A program made the translations under genes and the position numbers. 64,000 bases of DNA from Whitmania pigra (lineage: Eukaryota > Annelida > Clitellata > Hirudinida > Haemopidae). The DNA lies in contig JAJTWR010000236.1 in NCBI GenBank assembly GCA_021613335.1, positions 662,001 to 726,000 of the forward strand, read 5' to 3'. The notes under the pieces are model-generated. The model ran no database searches, was not told where the DNA came from, and saw nothing but the letters and a program-made list of their open reading frames with translations. Position 1 is the stretch's first letter; every line of letters starts with the position of its first letter. Positions 14,245-29,540 of the stretch are shown one piece after another.

Positions 14245-17200
14245 TCACAGATGAAAATAATTCCTTCCTCTCTTGTATGGAATGGCTTCCCACATATCCC
14301 TCCCAGCTTGATTTTCCACCTCAGATCCTGTGTACTCCACGCTGTCGGCATTCCAAAACCCAACTCCGGCCAAGCCGAATGACCGGGAAAAGGAGTATTT
14401 GAGACCGAGACTTAGGTAATCATCATACCACACTTGATGATAAATGCCTGTATCAAGGTTCTGGAAGCAATTTTTGTGCATTCAAAAATGGATTGGAATA
14501 AGCCTTCATAATAAACAAGGTTGAATGTATTTATTTGTAATATTTTATTTATTTTGTATTTATTTATTTATTTATTTATTCATACAAGGTCAAAGAGCTT
14601 TTAACCTCTTACAGGACCATGCAACAAAATGCTAACAAACAAAAAAATATCCGAGCAACAGAGCTAGATCACAAGAAGGCACAAAGTTTCGGAGCTAGAT
14701 ATCGTCACAATAAAAATAACTACCGTAATAATAATGAGTTAGAATTTTGATATAACAACATGTAAAGGCAACTTGAACAGTAAATAATGTCACGAACATC
14801 AGATAGTAGATATTACCTGATAAGTAAAATAAGGAGAAGCAGATTTGTCATCCCACTTTTTCGAAATGATCTTAATTTTGTGAACATCATTCAAAATCTG
14901 GTTTGGTTCGCTCTGGGATGTATTCAGCATGGACTCTATGTGCGAGTATCCGATCTGGGAGCCGGCAGCATCGCTGCACGGTACCCCTCTAAATGGGACT
15001 TTCCTCATGAAACACAAGTCATTCTGTAGGGTAAGGTTAAATAGCTAGAGAAAAGAATAAAAGCAAATAAAATATTAAAAAATAAATGATCAATTAAAAA
15101 CAACTGAAATGTTAATTATCTGATAAGTGATTACATTTAACCAATTAACCAAAAGCAATTAAACAAAACAATACACTCACAAAAAAACTCACATGTACTT
15201 TTTTCTAGGTCATGCATGATTTTTAATTTACAAGACAATTTGCATTGCATGAAATATCGGCTTAAAATTAAAAATTTCTTCTTTAACACAGCTTACCTCT
15301 GGGTGATAGTCAATGCAGTCATAGTCATACCCATACCAGGGAACTCCCAGGACAATCTTGTTGAGAGGAATGCCCAGATTGTTGAAAGATTTCACTCCTG
15401 GATTTGTTTTAATAATTGAAAAACTGAAAATATTATAAAAGGTTTACGTTTGCAAACAACTGGTTTAACACTGATGAACGTAGATGTTAAATAAATAAAA
15501 ATTGAAACAATCAGTAACAAATACAAAGGTACATTTGCATTGTGCAATCTCACCTTTGACAGAATCGAGGTAATGGGAATTGGCCCCCGCTACACATGGA
15601 CCAAATATTTGACTTCTTTCGTCGTAGGCCATGATGAAAACCAAGTCTGCTGGTTCGGAGAGAGCCAGGTATTCGTAGCACCTGTTGTCATTGCTGAATG
15701 CAGACCAGGCATAGTCAATGGACAGCTGACGATAGCAACAATCTTTCAATGTTTTGAGATTGGTCAATTTTAAAAAATGCCATGTTGTGATAGTAATAGG
15801 AGAGTGGATACAATGAATATAATATAAGCATTAGCTTTCTTTTTATGTCCATTAACAAAAAACAAAGAGTTCAATAGGTAATTAGAGGTGGGTATTGCAC
15901 CCAATTATTGTAAAATAATTTATTTAAACATGATAGTGCTTTCACATGACTGAAAGTTCAGCTCATAAATAATTGGCTCTTGAGATGACTTTAATATTAA
16001 TGACTCAATGAATTGCAGTACTGTTAAACTAATGACTCAAGAATTTCACAACAAACATTACAAACAAATTAAAATTATTATCTTTAATAAACATTCCAAA
16101 ACTGAAATATAGTAGATCCAAAAGCCAGAAATTATCATTCAAAACTTACAAATTGAATTCAAGAATAAAACAAGATAACTTCAAAGAATATTTAATTAAG
16201 TGACGACGATTAAACACTCCATTATCACAATCATTCGTTACTTGTGCATGGTTTTTGTATCTTTTCAAATGGATCCTGAGAAGCCTCATCAGGAGAACAA
16301 AATTGTTCTTGGCAACAATGTCCGTGCAGTTGATCTCATCCTCAAAGTCGATGTTGATTCCATCCAAATTCCTTGCCTGGATGTAATCTAGCTGCTGCAG
16401 AGCCCAATTCTCCAGAGCAGTGTTGTTGTATAGGATTGATTTATCAAAGTTTGCTGGAGAGAACAACAATCAGGACTTTATTAGTCTTTATTATTTTATA
16501 AGATAAGAAGAACATGATTTCAGATGCTCCACAATATGTTATTATTTTTTTTTTTGAACGTAATTATGATTATAGGTAACTGTGTTTTCATTGAAAATCT
16601 GTATTTAATATTCAAAATGTGCATTGGATTTATTCAAAAAAGCAAAGAAATTCTGTCTAATTCAAGTCAAACAGCCTACAAAACTAAAAAAAAACATTGA
16701 TTGGACAAAAATAAATAAAAGTAATTGAAACACTCATTACAAATTATGTAAAACGTTACATGTTATGTAATGACCTGCATAAGACACCATGACTCCCTTT
16801 GTGTGTGCAAATTCCACTAACGAATTATCATGATAGCCAAACTCAACAATCGTAGTTATTTTTGACCAGTCGTAATATCTCCAATTGTTGGCATTAGTGG
16901 AAAAAACAAACACCTGTGCATGTAGTAAGAAAATATGAACACTGATAAGTAAAAACTAAAAATAAATTAAAAATTAGATTATCTCAATAAACTGTTCACT
17001 TGATACACTGATACAACAAGTGAAACTAGATTAAAATGTTTGACACTAATAAGTTCAAAATGCATTGTATTTCAACATCATTGGGAAAGGCAATGCTTCA
17101 GTTCGATTCAAAGATAATGTTATCATGTAATAGTGTCAAACAACCACTATGTTGCAAATCATTAAATACTCAGGTTACCTCCCACTTGTTCGTAGAACCG

Positions 17201-17289
17201 TTCTTGAATAATAACTTGCCATCCGCTATAGCAACCTCCAGAAAACAAATGCTGAGCAATGAAAGAAATGCCACCAAGGAATAAGACAT
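14245..17289 (-). CDS. CTBS: Di-N-acetylchitobiase (GH18), complete
   Basis: Seven exons: 17289-17179, 16913-16775, 16453-16242, 15725-15554, 15397-15297, 15023-14817, 14460-14245. The model encodes 385 residues with all phases consistent. The signal peptide runs to about residue 22. The GH18 catalytic motif is DGINIDFE in exon 3, with Asn at the central position as in vertebrate chitobiase and Glu as the acid. Later family blocks are SIDYAW, VFIMAYDERSQI, VLGVPWYGYDYDC, KVPFRGVPCSDAAG, YHQVWYDD and GVGFWNADSVEY. The family removes reducing-end GlcNAc from the chitobiose core during lysosomal breakdown of N-glycans. The length equals that of the human enzyme as I recall it. A decayed copy of its last exon lies 1.5 kb downstream, followed by heparanase on the same strand. 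Confidence 0.94.
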
Positions 17290-19634
<2,345 letters not shown>

Positions 19635-22498
19635 ATGCAAGAAGATATCTTGAAACTGCCTCCGAGAACTTTCTTCAAACCATCCAGTTTCAACGGTGGA
19701 AGTCAAAAGAGCGTCTACAGAAGCAGTCCTAACAATCACTTTTTCAATGCCTTCAAAAACGGATTTCAGAATGGCCAAAAGTCCCTATTCAGTAACGACG
19801 ACGAGAAATCGCTCGAGAACAGTCACGAGAACATACGCAGACGTTCACCTGGAGAGTGGAATGAAGGCTTCTACTCGGAACAGAACAGGGCGGTGGAAAA
19901 CCCTTACGCGCTCCGGAATCCACCACCTAGATTTGGCCTTAGAAGGATATCTCCAACCCAGGCTGATACAATTCAAGATCAACAAGAAATACAAGTGGAA
20001 GCTGAAAGATACGCGGCTATTGGCGCACGACCACACGTTCGCTCGGGGGAACAGCACGGGCAGCCTCATCTTCAATATCCGATCGTCTCGCCGATGGATC
20101 AAAAACTGCTGTCCTCGAATCGTAAACGAGGCTACAAAGATTCTAAAAAGCTTTTCGTGTTCTTGTGGTTGCTAATCTTTGTTTTCATTGCTCTCGGGGG
20201 TTTATCTATTGGCCTGGGTCTCTACTACGGATTGCGTGAGTTGACGACTGACATTAATTGATTTCTCAAAACGAACCACTCAATAATAAACTAAGCTAAT
20301 TAATTATATTGTTGTAAAATTTTTCGGCATCGATGATGATCGTATGATGGTAAACAATATTTTAACAGCTTTAGTGCATGCTAATACTAGTTTTAAATAC
20401 AGTAATTCGACAGAGTTAAAGAAATAACAAAGCCAATTCATTAAAAATCATCATAAAAATTCTCAAATCCCCCATTTACTGAACATTAGCTCCCGACAAA
20501 TGTGACCCAAAAGTTCTCTTTTTGAATGGATCACCTGGAGCACATTTGACATACTTCTGTCATTCTGTCAGTTGCAAAGTGACAACTGCAGTTCAAATTA
20601 GATGAAATGCCACAGAAGAACTTAACCTCAACTCGTACTGACTATAGAAAACTCACTCAACCATTAATTTTAATGTTTAATTGTAAGAGGTTCTCTGAAG
20701 TATGAGAAATGATTTTAGCCGAGAAATTTAGAAATCATAAAAATAAATTAATCATTTTCAAAAGTTTCGCAACTATAAGTTTAAAACTAAAGTCGCATTT
20801 GCAAGAAAGTGATCTTTTTGCATGGAGTTTAGAGATAGTCTTCTATGTTTTATCTGGCTTTGCAGGAAATCTTCATATTTCCTCTTGGAAAATTGTATCT
20901 TGAAGATGAATTTCGTTTAATTATTAATGACTGCAAGAATGCTGGACACAAAAATATTGCTGCGATTCGAAAATAATAATAATTATTTTAAATTTAATTT
21001 ATTAATTAATACAGCTCAAACGCCCCCAAGTGAGTTTAAATTGTTAATTGACTTTCAATGGATAATTAAATTCAGGTTAAGCATTAACTTGAGGTTAACT
21101 TGAAATGACGCTTTCAAAATCAGTGAAACATGTTACGAGCAAATTATTCTGCAAGAATCGAATAAAAAATATTATTTATAAAAACTGATTAATAATTGTA
21201 GCATTACAAACTGGCATGAAATCCTTAATTTATTAAATATTTAAAGATTGTTACTGAAAGAATTTCACAATTAAGTAATAAATGATATTTATAAACAAAT
21301 AATATCATATTTTTATTTTTATTTCAAGACCAGGTAAACGTTGACTTCACAGTGGTGAATGCCACGTTCGATGCCAGCCTTAACGACAAGTCCAGTTCCA
21401 ATTATTCCAACTGGAAAACCAGAATTTTCGACGCGGTAAATCCCTTGTTTTTAAATTCATATTCATAAAATATTTTTATTTAATTCATATCCATAAAATA
21501 TTTTTATTTAATTCATATCCATTTACATAATTTTATTTAATTCATATCCATTAAAAGATTTTTATTTGATTCAAATCTATGAAATATTTTTATTTAATTC
21601 ATATCCATCAAATATTTTTACTTAATTCATACCCATGAAATATGTTTCTCTAATTCACAGTCCTCAATCACTTTTACAAGTAATATTATTCTTTCACGAT
21701 GAGATTAAAGTGATCAAATAATATTCCTTGCTTAGTGTACAAATAATTAATAATTGTTGTTTAGTGTACAAATTTACTGAAGAATCAAGACAGCAAGGAT
21801 TCCTTGATCCAGTCGTGTTCTGATATTTCATTCAAGTGAGTAGATTATAAAAGTCTGTTTGTCAGTTTAAAGTAAACACAACTTGTCAATAATTATTCAA
21901 GAAATGTATAATGTATCACTTTTCTTAATGTTCTTTAGCTTATGTTTTAAATATTTGCTCATCTGATGAAACTCGGGCAATTTGAAAATTTATAAGTTTT
22001 GTCATTGAGGCATAGATAATTTTTAATTATAATAATTCATAATAGTTTAATCTTTAAAATTAATTAATAATTTTTATTGCGCTTGTCAATTACACATTAA
22101 TAAATATTAAAACATAAAACATAATTTCTCAACTCAGGCCTGGCAGCATTAAAGTATCTCTGAATCTGGTAGTTTCACCAGGATTGAACAAGTCCGAGAT
22201 CATCAGAAGATTGAATGGGTCTTTTCCTGATAGGTTTCTGCCCGGTTACGAGTGCATGTTTGAAAGAGAGAGTACAAGAAGTGAGGGGTCGACCATCACC
22301 CCTCAAGTATCTTTCACGACAAAACTGCCACCTGCTGTAAAAGAGACTATCTCAATCAATCAGACATCAATTATTCACAGTGATTCTCCATCTCTGCCTT
22401 CCACGACATACCATGTCACACCGAAGGAAACTCATTATACCTCAATAACAGCATTAACAACATCATCAACGACACCGACGACGACAAAGGACCACTGA
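19635..22498 (+). CDS. Type II membrane protein with SEA domain and Thr/Ser-rich tail
   Basis: Four exons: 19635-20235, 21329-21435, 21765-21835, 22138-22498, in phase and encoding 379 residues. The first 175 or so residues are hydrophilic and basic. A membrane segment follows (about 178-200, LFVFLWLLIFVFIALGG) with positive residues before it, so the N-terminus should be cytoplasmic. Exons 2-4 form a SEA-type domain: VDFTVVNATFDASL, NYSNWKTRIFDA, then FKPGSIKVSLNLVV carrying the conserved P-G-S-I segment. SEA domains occur in mucin-like and TMPRSS-type proteins and often self-cleave. Here the cleavage-site residues are not the classic GSVVV. The tail is Thr/Ser-rich and ends abruptly. The acceptor at 21764 was chosen because it is pyrimidine-rich and keeps the domain at normal length. 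I do not recognise an orthologue. Confidence 0.72.
21445..21655 (+). repeat. Intronic minisatellite, about six units
   Basis: A unit of roughly 30-36 bases, with the core TTTTTATTTAATTCATATCC, repeats about six times with drift between SEA-gene exons 2 and 3. Confidence 0.9.
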
Positions 22499-23909
22499 AA
22501 CAGCAACATCGACAATTCCTAGAACCATTATATCCGAGAAATTGACACAAATCTCGACTATATGAGTTAATGAGATTAAGCATGATATAATTAAAAAAAA
22601 ACAATCTTATTGGCAATCAAATTAATCACGAAAAACAATATTTATTTCACATTTTATTTACTTTTTCTCGCTAGTTAAACAATCATTAAAACTTAGGCCC
22701 TTTAATGCGTTATTGTTTCATGTAAATAAAATTGAATTGATACCATTTCACATCTTCCCTGGCTTGTGATTAAGCATTTTGTAATTACGACTTTACGAAT
22801 TGTGGATCATCTTTCCATGTTAGGAATGTCGTTCCTCAGAATGCAAAACAAGATATATTTATAATAATAAATAAATTTAACTTCTAATAAATGTTTAATA
22901 ATAATTAAATTTAACTGCTAATATATTTTTAATAATCTACTGCTAGTTATACTTAATTCAATCAAAAGCACCAGTAATACTTTTCCAAATTAAATTTTTT
23001 TTATTATTTTTATTTGAAATTTTCTAAAAATGAATGTTTAGATGGAAAAATGAGAAGCCAGAAAATCCACAAAAAATAACTACATGTGTTTATGAAATAT
23101 TTTAAAATGGAAAAGTTGAAATTTGCCTGAAGAATCTAAATAATTTTCTAATCAATAATTTGAATCAAAATTTATTAGGTTTCATGTGGTTCTTAATGTT
23201 TTATTCTTGATAAGGATCAGGCACCTTAGCACTACTGTATATAAAGATTAAAATAATAGGTTCCAGAGGAATTTATTTGATCAATTGAAATTATTATCAA
23301 ATTGTACTTGCTTATCAAAACTGGAAATAAATATCTAAATGTTCATAATTAAAAAATTAACTAATAATTTTCAAAGTGGTATCAAATATAAAATTGCTAT
23401 TTAAAACATAAAACAAGATGAAATAAAGTGAAAAAGATTATGTCAGAGGATTGCAGACATTTCAAACTCAAAATGGCAAGTGAAATCGTTGACGAGGATC
23501 CATCATAAAAAAATCGACAGTTTTTTGATGCAAATTCCAGTTGCTATTGAAGACGAATGAAATACAGTTCTCCTGTATTACGCTATTCATATGGCCTGAC
23601 TACAAGCGAGAACCTCGCTTTGATTGGTTAGTTATTTTTTACCTGCTCTATTTACGAATGACAGTTAAATTTAAGCTTATATAATAGGCAAATTCGAGAC
23701 AGGGAGGCTTGGTAAATTCCAACTTTCGAATTGTTTTCTGAACATGGAAGGTCAATTTGGGTCAATTCCGATCCAAAAAGTGGGTATTTGACTAAAAATA
23801 CCTTTAAGGTAATTGAAAAATAACAAAGCATTATAACTTTATACTAATTTCAAAGGTATATTTCGCTCTGAGTAACGCTTCTGCAAATCTCACATTTTGA
23901 CACCTAGAA
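22499..23909. other. Intergenic, upstream of the PHYHIP-like cluster
   Basis: No coding exon seen. A TATATAATA element at 23678-23686 lies about 225 bases before the first ATG of the cluster and could be its TATA box. Confidence 0.4.
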
Positions 23910-24924
23910 ATGGATGCTACGGGTCCAAATAGCTGTAGAGGTAAAGAAACAATCAATTTTTACATTTACATTCTCAAATTTTTTAACAATTCCTAATTCA
24001 TAATAGCAATAAGATTGATAAAGTAGGTTGAAATCATTTACCTATACTTGATAGTCTTGAAATATGAATTAACTTTATTCTTAATATGTTTATATTTAAT
24101 GCAAAACTCGAAACATTAAGAATATTATTTGTAAAGATATATATTATAACATATATTAATGAAAAATCATATCATTACAACCTTTATTTCAAGCTTATTC
24201 TTTGCACCAAATGAGGAAACTTTTAAAAAAAGCAGAAAATTATTGCAATGGAGATATGGTGCTCTGTAAGTGGTTATACAGAAATAAAAACAAAGAATAT
24301 TTTGATTATATCATTGAAAGAAACGGAGGAATCATGGAACCAGTTATGAAAGATAGAAGTGGAGATCCTAGGAGTCCCATAAATTGTAGAGTTTGGGGAG
24401 TTTTCTTTACTGCCAAAGCAAAAAGAGGCACTGAAGGTGATTCTTTAGAGAAGTCACCATATGGTTCCAGTTGTTTCAAGGTTCCCTTGGAATATTTGAT
24501 TGATCCTGATTGTTATAATCTCTATTTTGCTGACTTCTACTGTCTTGGGACTGGTTATCACTACGTCGTTCTGGTGGTTGCTGAGAAGGATTCGAAGGCG
24601 GATGATTTTTGTGGAAACATCCTCCCGTTACTCGACTGGGATGACAATGAGTTTTTAACATTTTCCGACAATTCTTTTGAAGTCACATATTCTGATTATT
24701 GTGTCGTGGAGATCTTGTACACAAAGATAGTAAATATGATGCGTGCCTTAAAAGGGGACGGTGCGGAGATGCAGCACAACATAATTACTTGCGGAAGGAG
24801 GTCGGAGTTACACAAGCAATTAACATGCCCCGAGTGCAATTTCTGCGATCCCTCTGAAAACAGGATGCCACTTCCATCATCACCTCGGCCTCTTCAAAGA
24901 TACGGTCAGATTCGGCACATTTAA
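23910..24924 (+). CDS. PHYHIP C-terminal-domain protein, unit 1 exon A
   Basis: Exon 1 (23910-23940, encoding MDATGPNSCR plus one base) joins exon 2 (24194-24924) in phase 1, giving 253 residues. The large exon matches the C-terminal region of vertebrate PHYHIP: a short helix (QMRKLLKKAENYC), LYRNKNKEYFD, SGDPRSPIN, GVFFTA, KSPYGS, NLYFADFYC, YHYVVLVVAEKDSKADDFC, LPLLDWDDN, then VVEILYTKIVNM and a terminal CPECN. Vertebrate PHYHIP has an FN3 domain in front; here a ten-residue exon takes its place. The large exon has no ATG at the AYS junction (TTG instead), so exon 1 is needed for translation. In vertebrates the protein binds phytanoyl-CoA hydroxylase and is mainly neural; the function here is unknown. 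Confidence 0.85.
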
Positions 24925-25359
24925 TTCACTAGCTATCTATTATCTTTAGAAAGATATGCATATCTATTAACTTCAGAAAATTATTATTAGAATATTGGTT
25001 TTATAACGTTAAAATTATGTTATTTTATAATAATAATAAATAATTACTATGTAATATATTATTATATATATTATAATATTAATATGAAATGTATGAACCA
25101 ATATTAATATGAAATATATGATAATATAATATATAATATATTACTATTAATATTAATATTATTATTACTTTTATTATTATTATTAATAACGAAAACTTTT
25201 GCGATATTTTAGATAATTCCATTACTAATGTCAATATGAATTCCTTAAAAAAAAAATTTAAATTTAATTTGGATATAGCTTGAGTTAATTTGAATAGCTT
25301 TACATATTTTAGGAAACTAATAATACAAATAATGTAAAGTTAATTTGGTTTTCATGCAG

Positions 25360-26066
25360 CGTTTTCCATGAGCCAAATGAATACCATTTTACGCTCAGCT
25401 GAGGATTATTGCGATCGTAAGATGGCGCTCTGCAAGTGGCTGTACAGAAATAAACCGGACGAATACTTTGATGAAATATTTCTGAGAAATGGAGGAATTA
25501 TGAAACCAGTAATGAAGGATAGAGGTGGAGATCCGAGAAATCCCATAAATAACAGACTCGAAGCAGTTTTCTTCACTGCCAGTGTGAAGAGGGGCTCTAC
25601 TGACGGTGAACCAATAGAAAAGTCACCGTATGGTTCTTGTCGCCTTCAAGTTTCCATAAAATATATGATCGATCCGGACAAATACAACCTTTACTTTTCT
25701 GACTTCTACTGCTCTGGAGGTGGTTTTCATTACATCAGTTTGGTAGTCGCCGAAGCAGACTCAGAGGCTGATGTTGTTTGTGGCGACTGTCTCCCACTGT
25801 TGAAGTGGAGCAACAATGCGTTTTTAAGGTGTGATGACAAAAATTCTTTTGCAGTCGTTGATTCTGATTTCTGCATAATTGAAGTACTCTACGCCTGCGA
25901 GGTGGATTTGGAGAAGGCCTTGAAAAAAGGCAAGGCAGCATTCGTCCATGGTCCACCAATTTTCAAAAGAGCGTTTTTGAAAGATGGGGGATTGGATAAA
26001 AATTTGGAATGCCCTAGGTGCAACAGCCTCAATCCTTCGTGGAGACGACGTCGCAAAAAGACATGA
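25360..26066 (+). CDS. PHYHIP C-terminal-domain exon, unit 1 exon B
   Basis: A second large exon in the same phase, behind a good acceptor (TTTTCATGCAG) 435 bases after the stop of exon A. No separate first exon is visible between them. Joined to 23910-23940 it gives 245 residues. Alternatively an ATG eight bases after the acceptor could start a 232-residue protein. It carries the B-type residues GGDPRNPINN, LEAVFFTASV, STDGEP and LLKW, and DKNLEC before the terminal CPRCN. NLYFSDFYC, HYISLVVAEADSEADVVC and IIEVLYA follow the family. It ends in a basic tail (WRRRRKKT) that could bind nucleic acid or act as a nuclear signal; this is speculative. Confidence 0.8.
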
Positions 26067-27430
26067 TAGATCTGAATGATTAACCTCCCCTATTTTTGAT
26101 TTACTACAAGTGATTAAAAAAAGATCTTATTTTAGAAAGAATAGTTAAAATGTCAAAAAATATTATTTTATGAAGATTTAGTAATTGATTCCGTGTTTCT
26201 CCGACAATAAGACAGTTTCTTATATGTTAATATTTGCTCCAAAATACGAGCTAGGGCTTATTTTCGGGGATGTTTTATAATTTCTTAATCAAAAACCTAA
26301 CCCAATGCAAAACATTTTTTCATGTATAAAAATTATTAGGCTGCAAAAGGCAAGGAGTGTGGGTTTAATTATTTATTAATAAAAGTATTTCTTTACAAGA
26401 ATGTTAGAAAACCTTTCAATTATAGTGTCAAGTACATTCATATCAACTTCTTCAAGACCAGTAATTTATAAGTCTTCAAACTCTGAATTCCTGCCTGAAT
26501 TTCTTGCGAATCCATTCCCATCAGAACAATTGGTCTCAGCCTCTCATGTTTGCCAAGAGAACTCTCCTTAAATAGGTAATACTTGTTTACACAAATTAAC
26601 TTTGAGCCGGAGATGTATTTTCTGATGTCCATTTTTAATATTATTTCGTTCATCGCTTATGCTAGCCTTGCATTGATTCAATAAAGTTTTAAGACGATGA
26701 TAAAACAAAGTATGATTTCAAAAGCTGACATCATTAGGCGTGCTTAAAACGCGCTTCGAATTGTGATCCGAAATTAATAAGTCAGGTCGGTCACAGCAAA
26801 TGTGGCGTTTTTGTTTAATAAATAATAAAAACCATTAATTAAGCAAAAAATTAATATAAATTATTTAGGCACTTAGTAGCCAGACATCCTTCTAATATAA
26901 ATAGGTCATGCCATTAATGTAATGTTAGCACTACCCAGGTGGATGTAAAACTATCCAATTAAATTATTTTTTTTGTTATTCATTATTTTAGTTGTCACAG
27001 GATTGGCGGGATTATTTTCTAGCTGGTAAACAATTTGATGATGTGTCGCACCTAATTATCTGAAAGCGAAAGTCAGAAAAATCCGTCTATTTTTGTTTTA
27101 TTGAGAGCTCTAACACGTCGATAGTCGAAAACAATTAAAGTCAGCTAAGGGCTCTTTAGTCGGTCAAGCGAATCAAGACTATTTGTCTGTGAAAGTAATT
27201 AAGTAAAAGTTAGTATAACAACATTTGACAACAGACTGACCTGGAAATAAGAAAGGTTTTGAGACAACATCTTAGAGAAAAGCACATTATTATATCATTA
27301 TATTATATTATAGTTAATACTTTGATACAATTACTTGACATTTTTCTAAGAGTTTTGTGAAAATTGTAGAGTTTTCAAAACGTCATAATTCTGAAACAGT
27401 TCTACAAATCCTTATTTTCTGGACCAAGAG
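26067..27430. other. Intergenic between PHYHIP-like units 1 and 2
   Basis: Mostly AT-rich and without recognised genes, apart from a possible broken coding fragment on minus at 26376-26653 (listed separately). It should hold the promoter of unit 2. Confidence 0.4.
26376..26653 (-). pseudogene. Possible frameshifted coding fragment, unknown family
   Basis: A 71-codon open frame (26653-26438, with KHERLRPIVLMGMDSQE) has protein-like composition. It appears to continue in the next frame as GLEEVDMNVLDTIIERFSN down to a stop at 26376. That would fit a gene or exon broken by a small indel near 26455. I recognise no family, and it could be chance. Confidence 0.25.
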
Positions 27431-28245
27431 ATGGCAAGTGCAAGTTCAGGTGGTAAAGTTATACTTTTGCAATTAATTATTCAATACTGTAAGCATGAGC
27501 ATTAACACTTTCAGTTCAAGCTTATTCCATGCATCAGATGAGGAAACTTTTAAGAGCGGCTGAAGTCTATTGCGACGGAGACACAGTGCCCTGTAAATGG
27601 CTCTATAGAAATAAAGACGAGGAATATTTTGATAATATCCTTCAAACTAATAGGGGAGTTATGGAACCAATCATGAAGGATGAAAGTGGAGATCCAAGAA
27701 ATCCCATAAATGGAAGACTTGAGGGAGTGTTCTTCACTGCCAGTGTAAAGAAGGACTCTGACAGTAAACCGTTACAGAAATCTCCGTATGGTTCCAGTCG
27801 CTTTCAAGTTCCCTTAGAATATTTGATTGATTCTGATTGTTATAATCTCTACTTTGCTGACTTCTATTGTGCTGGAACTAATATCCATTACGTTGTTCTG
27901 GTGGTTGCGGAGGTCGATTCGAAGGCGGATCATTTTTGTGGGAACAACCTGCCATTACTTGATTGGGATAATAACGACTTTTTGACATGTGATGGCGACG
28001 ATGATTACTTTGAAGTCACAAGCACTACATCCTGTATAATAGAATTGTTTTATGCCAAAGTTGTGAATGTGAGACGTGCCTTAAAAATGGGTGGAGCTCA
28101 GCTAAGAAATGACATACCTAGTTTTGGAAGAAGGCAGGAGTTATATAAAAACTTAAATTGTTCAACGTGCAATTTTTGTATCCCCCAAAAGAATATAATT
28201 TACCAGGTGGAACCACTACTTACACAAGGAAAGGGTCAGTCATGA
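27431..28245 (+). CDS. PHYHIP C-terminal-domain protein, unit 2 exon A
   Basis: Exon 1 (27431-27452, encoding MASASSG plus one base, donor GGTAAAG) joins exon 2 (27521-28245) in phase 1 across an intron of only 68 bases, giving 248 residues. A-type residues are present: ESGDPRNPING, LEGVFFTASVKK and LPLLDWDNN. Domain blocks are WLYRNKDEEYFD, KSPYGSSRFQVP, NLYFADFYC, HYVVLVVAEVDSKADHFC, CIIELFYAKVVNV and the terminal CSTCN. It is closest to unit 1 A, including the RRxELxKxLxC segment before the CxxCN motif. No FN3 domain and no signal peptide, so it is probably cytosolic. Confidence 0.87.
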
Positions 28246-28603
28246 ATTATGAAAACTTACTAATTTTCACTATTGTTCCTTAGGCTTGTCTTACAATTCG
28301 AAATTATAACTAGTTTGTTGGATCCGTAATCTCTTTAGATATTATATTTGTCAATGGTTAATAAATAAAATGAATAAGTAGAAGATAAAAGATAGCTAGA
28401 AATTAATAACAAAGTTTTATAAATTGAATTGAATGCAATTGTATAAATTTTGAAACAAATTAACTTTATATCAAAATACTGGTGACAATGAATTATGATA
28501 AATAATCAGATATAAATTGACCTTTCTTTATTTGTATTATTACAATTACAAATAATAATAATAATAATAATAACTTTATTAACCAGCTCTGAATTTTATC
28601 CAG

Positions 28604-29364
28604 CTTATTCCATGCACGAAATGAACACAATCTTGCATAAAGCTATGGAATATTGCGATGGAGACATGGTGCCGTGCAAATGGTTATACAGAAATAAATC
28701 TCCAGAATATTTTCATGAAATCTTTCACTATGCAAGAGGAATTATGAAACCGGCATTGAAGGATAAAGGCGGAGACCCAAGAAATCCCATAAACAACAAA
28801 CTTGAAGCAGTTTTTTTCACCGCCAGTGTGAAGCGGGGTTCTACTGATGGTGAACCACTAGAAAAGTCACCTTATGGTTCCTTTCGCTTCCAGGCTTCAA
28901 TAGGGTACTTGATCGATCCAGACGACTTTAATCTTTACTTTGCTGACTTCTACTGCTCTGGAAGTGATTTCCATTACATTGTTTTGGTGATTGCTGAAGA
29001 AGATTCAGAGGCCGATGTTGTTTGTGGTGACTGTCTCCCAATGCTCAGTTGGGGTAACAATGCATTTTTGACTTGTGATGATGACAACTACTTTGAAGTC
29101 ACTGATAGTGATTTCTGCATAGTAGAAGTGCTTTATGCCAAAGAAGTGAATGTGATTAGGGCCTTTGCTGAAAGCAAGGCCATTGCAAAGCATGAAATAC
29201 GCACTCACGGAAGAAGACTTTTAATGGATGGAGGATTGGATAAAAACTTGGAGTGCTCCACATGCAACAATTTCAAACCCTCCTGGGGAAAGCATCGCAA
29301 GCAGTTTGACCCATCTGATGCATCTTGCTCTGGAGAAGAGGTGGACAGCGATTCAGAATATTGA
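28604..29364 (+). CDS. PHYHIP C-terminal-domain exon, unit 2 exon B
   Basis: Preceded by an acceptor (TTTTATCCAG) 358 bases after exon A of the same unit, in the same phase, and with no own first exon found. Joined to 27431-27452 it would encode 260 residues; from its own ATG at 28612, 250. B-type residues are GGDPRNPINN, LEAVFFTASVKR, STDGEP and MLSWGNN, with DKNLECSTCN near the end. The C-terminus is extended by an acidic Ser/Asp/Glu tail (SCSGEEVDSDSEY), unlike the basic tail of unit 1 B. Confidence 0.82.
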
Positions 29365-29464
29365 CAAGACCTTTATCTCTCTTGAGGATGTTCAAGCATT
29401 ACGAGTTAGGTGATACTGCAAGACATGATTAATGAGCATTGGTCCTACTCATTTAGCTTTTTAT

Positions 29465-29540
29465 CAATTATTATACTGACTTTGGTATCCAATTATTATA
29501 CTGACTTTGGTATCCAATTTTTATACTGACTTTGGTATAG
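29465..29540 (+). repeat. 25-base tandem repeat, three copies
   Basis: The unit CAATTATTATACTGACTTTG plus GTATC occurs three times in direct succession, the third with one change, just after the unit 2 B exon. Confidence 0.92.

Noticed and set aside
21661..21679. A 19-base exon candidate in the SEA gene (SSITFT)
   Set aside because: Including it breaks the frame of the next exon. Skipping it and using the acceptor at 21764 keeps the frame and normal SEA length.
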